Below are positions 45,661 to 57,082 of a stretch of 64,000 nt of DNA, piece after piece. Position 1 is the stretch's first letter, and every line of letters starts with the position of its first letter. This stretch comes from Jackrogersella multiformis. Lineage: Eukaryota; Ascomycota; Sordariomycetes; Xylariales; Hypoxylaceae. Made by a program: the position numbers and the translations under genes. The stretch covers positions 2,604,001 through 2,668,000 of the forward strand of contig CADCXD010000018.1 in NCBI GenBank assembly GCA_902806575.1, read 5' to 3'. Below the pieces are notes generated by a model that was given only the letters and a program-made list of their open reading frames with translations, did no database searches and was not told where the DNA came from.

Positions 45661-48600
45661 ATGAACGGGTCCAGTCCAACCTCGCGCTCCAAGCGCAAGG
45701 CCTCTTTCTCTCCTCACGACCACGACCGTCCTCCTAAACACCTTCGACCTGCCAATGGCAAGATGTCCCCGAGCGAGAACACACCTGATACCGAATTGCC
45801 ACGTTTCATAGAAGATGATATGGTCGCAGATGAAGACTCGTCTATCCTCTACCCACCTCCAGCCCCTCCAGATACGGCAGAATGGCAAGCCACCATAGAG
45901 AATGTTGTGAGGAATGTTGTTTCCATTCGATTTTGTCAGACTTGTTCCTTCGATACCGATGCGGCCTGTGCTAGCGAGGCTACTGGGTTTGTTGTCGACG
46001 CAGAAAAAGGGTAAGAACTCCTAAGAACAAATACCCTATACTCTCCCGCTCTGCTAACATTTTGATAGATACATCCTTACCAATAGACATGTCGTTGGCG
46101 CCGGACCTTTCTGGGGATATGTCGTCTTTGATAACCACGAAGAAGTCGACGCGTATCCTGTCTACCGAGATCCTGTTCACGATTTCGGTATTCTCCGCTT
46201 CGACCCGAAAGCTATTAAATATATGCCTGTGGCGGCCTTGCCCATTCGCCCGGACTTGGCAAAAGGTATATTCTACTACTTGGATTAAAATTGTAAATTT
46301 CTAATATCTTGTTTAGTTGGAGTTGAGATCAGAGTTGTCGGAAATGATGCCGGTGAAAAGCTGAGTATTCTCTCTGGTGTCATTAGCCGACTTGATCGCA
46401 ACGCCCCGGAATACGGTGAAGGATACAGCGATTTCAATACCAATTATTATCAGGCGAATGCTGCTGCCAGTGGAGGTAGTTCTGGAAGTCCTGTTGTAGA
46501 TATCGATGGATTTGCCATAGCCCTCCAAGCTGGTGGAAGATCCGATGGCGCATCTACCGACTACTTCTTGCCTCTCGACCGACCGTTACGAGCCCTCCGC
46601 TGCATACAAGAAGGCAGACCGATTGAACGAGGCTCAATCCAGTGCCAGTTCCTGATGAAACCCTTCGATGAGTGCCGTCGGCTTGGCCTGACGCCAAATT
46701 GGGAGAAGGCAGTTCGCGAAGCATTTCCTAAAGAAACCAACATGCTCGTCGCCGAGATCATTCTTCCTGAAGGCCCATCTCATAACAAGATAGAAGAAGG
46801 GGACGTGCTTTTGAAGGTGAATGGCGAAATGATCACTCAGTTCATTCGACTAGACGATATATTAGACTCGAACGTTGGCAAGGCAATCCGGGTGACTCTT
46901 CAACGAGGAGGCGAGGACATTGATATTGATATCGAAGTTGGTGATCTCCACGCCATTACACCAGACTGCTTCGTGACAGTCTCCGGAGCCAGTGTGCACA
47001 ACCTATCCTACCAGCAGGCACGACTTTATGGAGTCGCTATCAACGGCGGTGGGGTTTTTGTTTGTGAATCAACTGGCTCGTTTCGTTTCGATAGTGCCGA
47101 CAACGGGTGGATGATCCAGAGTGTTGACAAGAGAAAGACTCCGGACCTAAAGTCCTTCATCGATGCTGTTAAACAAGTCCCGGACAAGAAGCGCGTGGTG
47201 GTTACTTATAAACACCTCCGAGATCTTCATACACTCAATACGACTATTATTAATGTTGATCGGCATTGGTCTACGAAGATGAGGTTGGCAACCCGAAACG
47301 ACGTGACTGGGGTGTGGGACTTTAAGGACATCGCCGATGCTCTGCCTCCTGTACCCCCAGTGCGTCGGAAGGGTGCTTTTATCCAACTGGAGCACACCTC
47401 TCACCCCGCTGTCGCCGATTTGGTCCGCAGTTTTGTTAGAGTCGGTTGCACAATGCCTCTGAAGCTGGATGGATTTCCTAGAAATAGGAAATGGGGAATG
47501 GGGTTGGTGATCGATGCCGAAAAGGGCCTGGTGATCATCTCGAGAGCAGTCATTCCGTATGATTTGTGCGATATATGGATTACAATTGCCGATTCAATTG
47601 TTGTTGAGGGCAAGGTTATCTTCATGCATCCACTTCAGAATTACGCAGTCATCAAATACGACCCAGCGCTCGTTGATGCACCGGTACTGAGCGCCAAACT
47701 TAGCAAGGATAGCATCACACAAGGAGCCGCAACCACATTCATTGGATACAATAGGAGTGGTCGAATTGTGCATGCGGCCACCACAGTCACCGAGATGACT
47801 ACAGTTGCCATTCCCGCCAACTCCGGCGCCCCCAGATATCGGGCCACCAATGTCGACGCTATAACCGTAGATACTAATCTTAGTGGGCAATGCGGAAGTG
47901 GAGTGCTTGTTGACAAGGACGGAATAGTCCAAGCCTTATGGCTTACCTATCTTGGCGAGAGATCATCCGGCTCTAGAGACGAGGAATATCATCTCGGCCT
48001 CGCTACACAAACCTTACTACCCGTCATATCAGAGATCCAGCAAGGTCGTGATCCGAAATTGCGGATGCTGCCGATGGAATTCCGGCCCATCGCCATGTCT
48101 CAAGCACGCGTCATGGGCGTCTCCGAGGACTGGGTACACAACGTATTCCTGGCTAATAAGCACAATCACCAGCTCTTCATGGTCTCCAAATGTACCTTTG
48201 AACGAGATAATCGACCCACTATCCTGCTCGAGGGCGATATCATCTTGACCTTGAACGGTAAGATTGTCACACGTGTATCGGAACTCGACGTCATGTATTC
48301 GCATGAGGTCCTCGATGCCGTCATTGTCCGAGAAAGTCAAGAGATGCACCTTCAAGTCCCAACGTCTCCGGCAGACAATTTAGAAACCAACCATGCCATT
48401 TCATTCTGCGGAGCAGTGCTTCATGTTCCCCATCTTGCCGTTAGGCAGCAGATCAGCAAGCTTCCCAGCGAGGTCTACGTGTCTGCGAGGAGTCGGGGCT
48501 CGCCCGCATACCAATACGGACTCGCGCCAACCAACTTCATCACCCACGTCAACGGCAAACCGACCCCTGATCTCAAGACATTCCTAGATAACGTGGTCCA

Positions 48601-48912
48601 GATTCCGGATAACACTTGTAAGCCTATTTTATTTTTCTACGTTTGTCGAGTCATGTAATATTAGCTAACACGATCTCAGATTTTCGATTGAAGGCCATGA
48701 CGTTCGACAACCAACCGTGGGTCGTGACGATGAAGAAGAACGAGCACTACTTCCCAACCATGGAGTGGATCAAGGATGGCTCCGAGCCATGCGGGTGGCG
48801 ACGCATCACGTACGAAAGCGGCATGCCCGTCGAGGGCGAACCAACGGAAGGAATTCTCCCTGTGCAGGACCAGGATGATGCTGAGGGTATGGATGACGAC
48901 GGTGGCATTTAG
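45661..48912 (+). CDS. nma111: HtrA-type serine protease NMA111
   Basis: Four exons: 45661-46010, 46069-46265, 46317-48617 and 48680-48912 (1026 residues, the usual size). NMA111 is the fungal double-HtrA protease linked to heat tolerance and apoptosis-like death, mainly nuclear. The N-terminus has basic SKRKAS and PPKHLRP segments fitting nuclear import. The catalytic triad of the first protease domain is H124 (TNRHVVG), D155 (HDFGIL) and S238 (GGSSGSP). PDZ-like domains follow. A second HtrA-like half (about 460-1000) has G-Q-C-G-S-G at 706-711 where a catalytic GxSG would stand, so it is probably inactive, as known for the family. The chosen ATG has G at -3; the frame is open upstream to an ATG at 45418 that would add 81 residues. 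Confidence 0.96.
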
Positions 48913-49547
48913 ATATTATCCTTCTTGCACTTGAATTTCTAGATTACCGTGCTGCATGCCACGGTATAGGAACGGCGGTGTTTTCTCATAGAACCCTTTG
49001 TAAATAGACTACCGAAGTAAATATCTGCAGGCAAGCTCAGCAGTGAGCTGGTTAATAAATTCGGATATAGGAACCCTGGTTATTACTGCACTATTGTATT
49101 TGTGATGAGGCAGCAATCCTATCTAAACTTTTCCTATAATGCTCCCTGAATATCCCACCTCTGCGTGATAATTTTTTCAATATATAGTCTCGGATCTTCA
49201 GATCAAAGTAAAACTTGACCTATGTATGATGTTAATAGGGGGTGAGTGCTAGATAAATATGGGAAGTATTGGATCTACAAAGGTACATAGAACTAATGAA
49301 ATCGTCATAACCAAAATGTTTGTGTACACTATACCTAGGTACAGTGTTTGTATAAATCGATAGGCTGGGAGTACCTGGGTACCCACCGTGTCGTTAACTG
49401 TACCTCCTACCTATTCTTCGCGTCGTAGAAGGCAGGCGCGACTTGCACGCGGCAGGTGCCAGTTGCCAGCGCACCGGGCAACAGCTGAACAAAGGCATAT
49501 AAGGCGCAAGAACAAACAATCCGTCACCGCCCACCCGAAAAGGCCCG

Positions 49548-49638
49548 AGTGGAGTGGTGCAGTGGTATTGCACCAGTGTTCTCACAGCTCCACGCAACGG
49601 TTCGAGCCTGAGGGTGGGCGGCGGGTCTGGGGGTTTTT
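49548..49638 (+). ncRNA. Candidate tRNA-derived RNA polymerase III transcript
   Basis: An A-box-like TGGTGCAGTGG starts at 49555 and a B-box-like GGTTCGAGCCT at 49599. The 44-base spacing equals that of a tRNA without introns. A D-arm of four perfect pairs (GTGC/GCAC) is present, and a TTTTT Pol III terminator lies at 49634-49638. The T arm pairs only partly, and the anticodon and acceptor stems do not fit a tRNA, so it is not a functional canonical tRNA. Instead there are nested perfect stems: 49527-49536 with 49612-49621 (10 bp), 49549-49554 with 49588-49593 (6 bp), and 49555-49561 with 49569-49575 (7 bp, 7-nt loop). It may be a decayed tRNA, a SINE head or a small structured RNA. Transcription is inferred. 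Confidence 0.45.
49634..49638 (+). terminator. Possible Pol III T5 terminator
   Basis: A run of five T in an otherwise G-rich context, 25 bases after the B-box-like element of the candidate Pol III unit. Confidence 0.4.
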
Positions 49639-50736
49639 CTGAGGGCTTAGTGGGCACTGGGGGTTAGACCTTTACCTGACGAGGGATTGCTGGGAGGAGG
49701 GCTGGATAGATAGTGACTGAGGGAGGATGGACTGAGGGAATGGTGATCGATCATCGAAAAAAAATACTAGTATAAATGTCTGCTTCAGGGTTTTTTTTTT
49801 GTGTTCCCTTTTTCTTTTAATAAATTACTTTCCCCCTACCCCCCCCTCCTCCCTTCCTGTCTTTCTGTCTATCCTTTAATTTTGTATAATATTTTATTAT
49901 CTTCCCTTTCACGTACGACAAGAAAAGCTGTTCAGTCCTTAGATTTTGCGATGTGCTCTGTCGTCCATGTGTGTTAGGAAGCAGGGCCAAATAAAATACA
50001 CGTATTTATTTTATTTTATTTTTATTAATCTTGGTGTCGAAAGACATTATCCTATAATCCATTACCGTGTGATAAAACCTAGCAGGTACAAATACTATTT
50101 TTTTTCTTTCATTCCTTTTCTCACTTCACATTACCTAGGTATCTCAAGCGTATTAAAAGGATTACTAAGTGTTGAATTTAAGGTGCCATTTATATTTTCT
50201 AGGGCCTCCAAGAATATAATATTATCCTAGACATGCTTAGGCAGGTAAGTCTGGATCAATCTATGATATGCAATTTTGGAGTAACCAGCCAAGCAGCCCA
50301 GCCAGCACCCTTCGCAGGTGTCCTTCTATGCATCTAGGCAATCGCCGTCTTTGCGGCTCCAGGATAGCAAGGCCTCCGAACGACTCCCCGAGCCATTCCG
50401 TACGCAGACAGTGAACGTGCGCAAGGCAACTGTTCAACAACGGAGAACGTGAAAATCAACCAACTCCTTGAACCCCAAACAACTCAAGGGGTCGAACCCA
50501 TGTCGACAAACCCCGAGGGTCCGGAACCAGAATCTATGATGTATCGAAGGGTATCAATAAGGTAGTGGAATAACAAATAACCAAGGTGACCTATGTAGTC
50601 GATAGGAGTTTTAGGTGGGCGTAAAAGAAAACAAATATTCAATCATCATAACTCGTTTCGTCATCGTACCGCATACCATTGGTGATATGTCGTCTCCATC
50701 TCCCTTCTATCCATAGCAGACTCATCACGAGATGAT

Positions 50737-51495
50737 CTAGAGAAGGGCCGCGAAGGCAGCAGCGACGAGGAGCCCCGCACCGCACATGGATGAGTGGATG
50801 CTGTTACTACCTGCCTCGACGAGACCGTTGGGAGGGGCTGTCGGCGAAGGAGACGATGAGGTAGAGGTAGAGATAGGGGTAGGAGCAGGGGCAGGGGTAG
50901 ATGTAGTTGCAGTTGTGGGGGCGGCGTTGTCTCCGGTAACCGTAGCGCTCTCAGCAATCTTAACTGAAGTGGCGCCTTTGGTAGCAGAAGTACGAGTAGA
51001 GGTTGAAGTAGGCGTAGGTACTATAAGGGACCCGGGAAGGCTATAGGCGGCAGCGCACTGCTTAAGAGTCATGCTGTCGGGGCAACACCAAGTAGCGCCT
51101 TTATCATCGGCACTGCAAAAGTAGCCATCGTCACAAGAATCTATATGCTGGTTAGCGGGATCCCATGTGTACCTAATGTATCTCTAATTTCATGCCGTAC
51201 CTCCAGTTTTGCCAGGACAGCAACTCTGCTTGGCGGTATTGTTGAAGCAATGTACAAGGCCATCGTTCGAAGGACATTGTGAAAAGCCTTTGCCGCAGGC
51301 TTCGGCACAAGTATCCCCAGAGCTACAGAATTGCTCCGCGGGAGAGTATCCGTCGTCCCCGCGTCGATCAAGACCGAGAATATTTCTAGTTGACATACGG
51401 GCGAGTTTTAGCTCGTACGGCCGACGGTCAGGCTCGGAAACAGCCTGGCCGGCAAGGACTATAATGGCGATGGAGGATACTGCGTGGAACAACAT
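50737..51495 (-). CDS. Cysteine-rich GPI-anchored cell-wall protein
   Basis: Two exons on the minus strand: 51495-51201 and 51140-50737 (232 residues). Residues 1-20 are a signal peptide (hydrophobic SSIAIIVLAGQAVS). An R-R pair at 44-45 could be a Kex2 site. Residues 57-125 hold twelve cysteines at 57, 63, 67, 74, 83, 92, 93, 101, 106, 115, 116 and 125, including two C-C pairs and a CCPG motif, plus an N-glycosylation sequon near N85. Residues about 135-205 form a Thr/Ser/Pro/Ala-rich stalk likely to be O-mannosylated. The last ~16 residues are a hydrophobic GPI-attachment signal (CGAGLLVAAAFAALL) after a serine-rich omega region. This layout is typical of fungal surface proteins. No catalytic motif is seen and function is unknown. 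Confidence 0.87.
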
Positions 51496-54469
51496 GGCGA
51501 CTATTTCTCTGTAGTATTGATGATCAAGTTGTAGGTTAGATGGGCTGTAAGTTGTAAGATGTAGGAGTCAAGTTAAGGCTGTTTTGTTTCGCTGGGTGTC
51601 AAGGATAGACTGAGGTGAGTATAAGTTAAAATGAGTGTATAAGGCTCGTCAGAGCTGTAAAACGAATGATACGTAGAACGTAGAACGTAGAACGAATGAA
51701 TGAACGAATGAATGTTTGATGTAAATGAGTCAAGCAACTTGGAACTACACCCGCGTCCTTAAGTTGGAAATCCAGGAAACGGAAAAACGAAAGTAAGAAA
51801 TAAAAGCCCAAAAAGGAAGCGGTGGATGAATAGCAAAGCTTGCTAGGTTAGGTAGTTATCAGGGGAAAGAGTGATCGTTCGGGATGTTGCCATCGCTACA
51901 GGTATGTATATTATCAAGGCAAGCATTAGGGCGATCACCCCTCGTTATTTAAGCGTGTATCAGTGTATTACATAGTACCTAGGTACCTAGGTAGGTACCA
52001 AGTGCACATGTATTTGAAGTACAATCCCAATACAGAGGGATACTTACCTGCCGAACCTATACCCATGTCGAACATCCAGACATCTTGACTTGACCTTGCC
52101 AAGTAGGCGCAGGGCAGTGGTTAGGCGTGGGTGCATGAATGATCGCGACAGGGATACTTCGGATGATTATGTACCTAGTGTAGGTAGACAGATCATATTC
52201 GGGAGCGAACTAATACCAATCTTGATGTTTGAGAATTTGAGAAACGCTGGCTAAGGTTCCTCATTTTTTCTACTTGGCCCGCTGTATGGTATACTTGGCT
52301 GGCAGTAGGTATTGCGGATACTCGATTAGGTACTACGGATAGCCCGGTAAGAAGCTCTGAATAGCTGCCGCTGTTAGGTGGTCGGCTTGGTACCTAATAA
52401 TAGGCAGTACACTTAGAACCAGTACATAGTAGCTGTTGAATGTTTTGGATCGATTGATGGTCGCTAAGCTTCTCGCTACGTTTAGCATTGTAATGAGTTG
52501 ATTGAATGGTTGGATTTGGTGATCCTTGGTCCTCTGAGGGGAGGAAGTTGGAAGAGAGAGAAAATAAATGGACAAAAGAGGGGCGCCAACTGTGGAAGCG
52601 AAAGTGTCAAGGAGATGCGCTAAAGCAATAGGTACCTAGGTACATACCGAATATGCACCTGAAAGAGATAGATTAAAGATTACATAAGGGAGATCTCCAG
52701 GAACAGTTCCAAATTAGAACCAATCTCGAAGTATGATTGGCTGACTGCACCAACCAGCATCCCTGTCGTAGAGTTTCATATCGGAATCATGCACGCCATT
52801 CACCTTTTAATCATTAAATTCCCTCTTTCGTCCTTTCCAAAATTGACCTCTACCAAGACTGCCGATACCCTCAATATGCACTTATGTAATTCGCGAACGT
52901 CGCCTTTACTTCCACCGTCACTTCCGCCTAAGATTCAGCTCGCGGCATATATATCTACCTAGGTATCTACCTACCTAAGGTATTTGTCATTTCTACTATG
53001 ATTTACCTTTGCAGATTTACAAAAACGCAATTAGAATTGAGACTTCAACCAAAATTCATATCTACATCGCTGCATCGGTGAAATCATCAAGATCGCAGTA
53101 ATGGATCGGCTATCATTGCACCAAACAGTTACGGAGTCAAGTTTTTTCTGAGATCAAAAGATTTCTACGACCTAGCCGATCTCTAGGGGATCATCATCTC
53201 ACTATATGATCTACATTTAACCGATTAGACGCACTAGAAAACCTCCAGGGCTACCAGGCTGCCCATTTATTTCCCCGGATCACTCTCAGGCACAAGGCAC
53301 GCAACAGTTAAACCCAGTGTGTAATACCTTCTAAAAGTCATGGAAAGATACTCCTAATCCCATCATTATATTCATATATATGGGAGTTGCTGTTCCTGAA
53401 TCTCTACCTAAGATATGTATTAATGTCTGTATATACAGAAAAGCCTTGTGACGTCACACGCATATGGACGTTTGTGATGGTATCGGCTTATATGCAAAAT
53501 CAAATACGTCTTTCACCTAGTTGGACAGAAAATCTACATCGGAGTTAGCTGAGTCTGATGTGATCCATTTGCCCTGTGCTGTCCCTGAACTAGCTCGGGC
53601 CTTGCTATTATGGTTTAAGTTCAGCAAACCACCCCCCTTAGTAGGTACTTGACGCAGTGGATTGCTTCTAATGACTGTTTTGTAGGATTTGTTTGCTATC
53701 CCAAAGCTAGCGAAAGCCTCTCCGTATCAGGAGAAGTTGATAGCCCCGGGGTAGAGAACGCAGAGTAAGGAAACAAGAGAAGAGACACCTCGAGATTCTG
53801 GGTTGGTTATTGATGCTGCCCATACGATTTGCTCTGATCCGTAGCTTTCATAGCTACGGCAAGGACTCGTTAGCGGCTCTACAGCCGTGGTAGTGACCCG
53901 CTCAGTAAAGTTTACAGTGGCTTTGGGGGAGATCATTATCCTTTGATAATGTCTTCTCATTCGTTTATCTCATTCCACTTGCTTGTGTGCCGGCGATAAA
54001 ATTCTAATAGATTCCAACTATTAGAGTTAGAAGCCAATGTTGCTACTATGAAGCAGCCCCCCTTTTAAAGCATTATTTATCGTCGAACGCCATCGCCCAT
54101 GCGTCACTAATGGGCTACCATGAGGCTGATTCATATTTTATGTGACCAGCACTATTGCTATGCCGCAAATCACGGTGTGCGTTTGGGGACTTCACGTTAC
54201 CTAGCACTTGAGCTTGGGTATAAACTAGGGTATAGTCATAGCTAAATGATGAAATGCGTATTCTAGCTGAAGCTTTTGACCACTTGCATAAACTTGACCT
54301 GGTCTATATAGCCCACGTTGGTAGTACCTAGCTAATTTACGAGTTCTTAGGGCAGTAGGAGGAACTCGGGTAGTATTTATAGACGGTTCATGATTTAAGT
54401 CAACTTGCATTCATTTCCAGTCCTAGCCTAATAGCAAGCAAATCATACATTCATATCATCCTGGTCACT
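51496..54469. other. 3-kb divergent intergenic region between two secreted-protein genes
   Basis: No gene supported; a 77-codon minus frame at 53727-53960 has no recognisable feature. GTAGAAC and GAATGAAC repeats lie at 51670-51715, and TACC/GGTA arrays at 51977-52000, 52630-52645 and 52955-52982. Confidence 0.5.
51977..52000. repeat. TACC/GGTA palindromic array
   Basis: Two overlapping ACCTAGGT palindromes followed by AGGTAGGTACC, in the region upstream of the GPI-protein gene. Confidence 0.85.
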
Positions 54470-55122
54470 ATGAAGTTCCTTACACCTTTCCTCGCTCTCA
54501 CTATTCACACAGCAGCAGGAACGTCGACCCCTGAGAATCAAGATTTCACACCCACCTTGAGAATCGTCGACGAGCCTCTCCCAGCCAATGATGACCATCC
54601 ATCGCTAGAACTCCGCGACGCCCAAGGAGGCCATCATGGAACATTCAAAATGCGGGTGGCAGTCGCGAACGAGTTGTGCCTCTACAGCGTAGATCAGATC
54701 GAGATAGGCGCAGCTGCCTATTTCCCCCCTTACTCTGTAGAGGACCTCATCACTGCCAGGGAGAAACTCGAGAAGACCGGGTTTTGTCCACCGCATCCCA
54801 GTACGTTTCATTATTCTCTTCTCGCATGTTTAGTTATCTTGTCGAGGTCCCACTCAAGTACCGTATTCGCTAATGGTACTTCGCAGTCCCTCTTGATATT
54901 GTTGGCGTGGACAAGCTTCTCGATGAAGTCTTGGAATTCCAGTCCGACTCCGACTCCGACTCCGAGACCCATGAGATCGCGCCTAGATGCGTCAAGGCCA
55001 TTATGCCAAGCCCGCAAGGCGCCGAGGCGTCCTCGGATGACCCTAACGCGTCTTCTGCTGGGCTCCATGACCTTTCAATGTTTGCTTTCGTCGTAGCAAT
55101 CGTCGCTCTACTCGCTTTTTAG
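54470..55122 (+). CDS. Small secreted or membrane-anchored protein of unknown function
   Basis: Two exons: 54470-54800 and 54887-55122 (188 residues). Residues 1 to about 17 are a signal peptide (MKFLTPFLALTIHTAAG). The mature part is mildly acidic with a conserved-looking core, ELCLYSVDQIEIGAAAYFPPYS then ITAREKLEKTGFCPPHP, and a (SD)3-SE run near residues 130-138. The last ~18 residues are hydrophobic (SMFAFVVAIVALLAF) with nothing after, suggesting a GPI signal or tail anchor. The splice gives P-I-P-L-D-I in frame. I do not recognise a family. Size and layout would fit an effector-like or wall protein, but that is only a guess. Confidence 0.75.
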
Positions 55123-57082
55123 AGTGATTAGAGACAGGAAAGAGGGTGTCAATCCACGATCCAATGAGCGGTCCCTGTGGTCATCCTAGTGAACAAAACC
55201 CTAAGGTTTTTCTTCTAGGAGCGTCTATATATCTCGACAAATGTCACCAAGCTATCAAGCTACCTGTATAATAGTCAAGAATTTCGATATCTGTCATAAT
55301 AGGGAACCTATTCGATGTGTCATTTTGCCTCTCTAATTAAATTGTGATATCCAAAGAGACTCGATATAGTCATACACCGCACTCCTACCTTGCTGCCTGT
55401 TGTTGATGAGATTAGTTGCTAACATTGATACACCAACACCCGTGTCTCTGTGTAACTCAATTTCTGAACTTCGGAATCTGGGGGGTAGGCCATCTATCGA
55501 AGAATAGACTGCACGGCAAAACCTGCTTGATGCGGCAAATTCGGCTGGCGACTTCGAATTTCGAGTGGCAAATACCTTACTGTCGGTATGAACTCGATAT
55601 CAACCAGATATTAAGTGATTACATGCGCCTAGTCCCAACATTTTCCTGATGCACGGTGAGAACTTAGGATAAGGCTAGCAGACGCAGTCAGCAAGGCAGT
55701 GACAAGTACATTCAGTTTAGGGCTGAGATGGTCAGACGCCATGGGATTAAGGCGCTGCACCTCTGGCGTGGGGGAGATGGCGAAGGACCGTCGTTGCCGG
55801 GGCTGCCTGTGAGCTCAGGCGGTCCCGGTTTGGGTATCGTGTACAAGACAAAACAATGACTCCCATTAAGCGGTGTGGATCATATGAGGCACGAGAACAC
55901 CTTTGGTGCATCTCTGCGTTGCATTCTGGGCGGGATATAGTATGCCCACGAAGGAGGATGTCATAATCTAGAATCAAGCTTCCCGAGTGTGTGGTCTTGG
56001 GGCCTTGGGGTCGTGAGGACGGAAACGCCGAGTGGGCCGGGCCATAGGCCGTTGCAGTCGCGAAACTTCGGCACCTCGCGCTGCGTTGGATGAACAGCGA
56101 GGCCCCACATTGCCATTCTCCGGCCCTGTCGTGGGTTGTGGCGATGTCGGCTTACTATCCTCCCGTGTCTCGGTGCTTAGGGTGGGTGGTCGGGTTAGAA
56201 GGATGGAATATCAGAAGTGAAAGTTTACTTATTGAAATACTACCTACCTAGATACGTTGCGAAATCGCATCGAGGCTTCGAATATCTTATGGCCGATCCC
56301 GAGTCCTTCCGTCAATAATAGATAAAATGCTATGGACATATGTTTCGGAGTCGGCATAGTTTCGGAGATATGATACCCGTTGCAGGTTAAAGGTTGCAGG
56401 ACAGAAATTCAATCCCGCAATCGTCGTTACCTAATTTGATTTCAATTGAGTTACAGTTTAGCTGCATTATGTAATTACATAAGCGAACTTATTTAGCTCG
56501 GTCCCAGGGCTATGGTAAGGTAGCCATCGGCCGAGCGGGAATGATGTCATTCCGATCATTAGGAATATTTGCAAACTTTTTTGTGGCTTGCTGACAATTG
56601 CCGAATTAGCTAAGCTTAAAGGCCTAAAGTAGGGAAGGTTCTCTTTCTAGCTTCTATGCATGACCAAACCGGAGAAAAGTAACAAATACTACATGAGATT
56701 AGGGGAATCATAGGGCGACGTTGATGCATATCTACCCTGGGTACCTAGGTAGGTATACAACCACACCTCAACTAAGGCGTCCAATGAGAAGAAAAGAGAA
56801 TGAATTCGTCTATCTGCAGCTCTATCTAATGCTATTTTTTATCTATCTACCTACCAGGTAGGCAGTCCAAGCTCACCGCCCGGAGTCCCGCTCAGACGGT
56901 ACCACATACAACCCTTTCCAATGCATATCCCGCGGGATTCAGATCTATTCAACATAAGGTTTTCATTGCTTCTGCGTAGCTAGCCAGCTTCTGCCTAGTG
57001 GCACTTGAGCTCCCTTGCATTCCCTGAGTTCAAACCTCACTTCAGACCTCTAAGGGTTGAAATGAACTCTCAAATATCATTC
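55123..57082. other. Intergenic region between the secreted orphan and the second Zn2Cys6 factor
   Basis: Nothing supported. Short open frames at 55416-56220 show no protein character. TACC/GGTA units lie near 56740-56754 and 56848-56862. Confidence 0.55.

Larger units (their letters stand above)
48913..50736. other. Intergenic region between convergent NMA111 and the GPI-protein gene
   Basis: No protein gene seen. It contains the candidate Pol III unit at 49527-49638, then T-, A- and C-rich low-complexity sequence at 49758-50120. The remainder up to 50736 holds nothing I can name. Confidence 0.55.

Noticed and set aside
49388..49657. Open frames on both strands over the candidate Pol III unit
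   Set aside because: Arg/Pro/Ser-rich, without domain; overlapping structured GC-rich DNA explains them.
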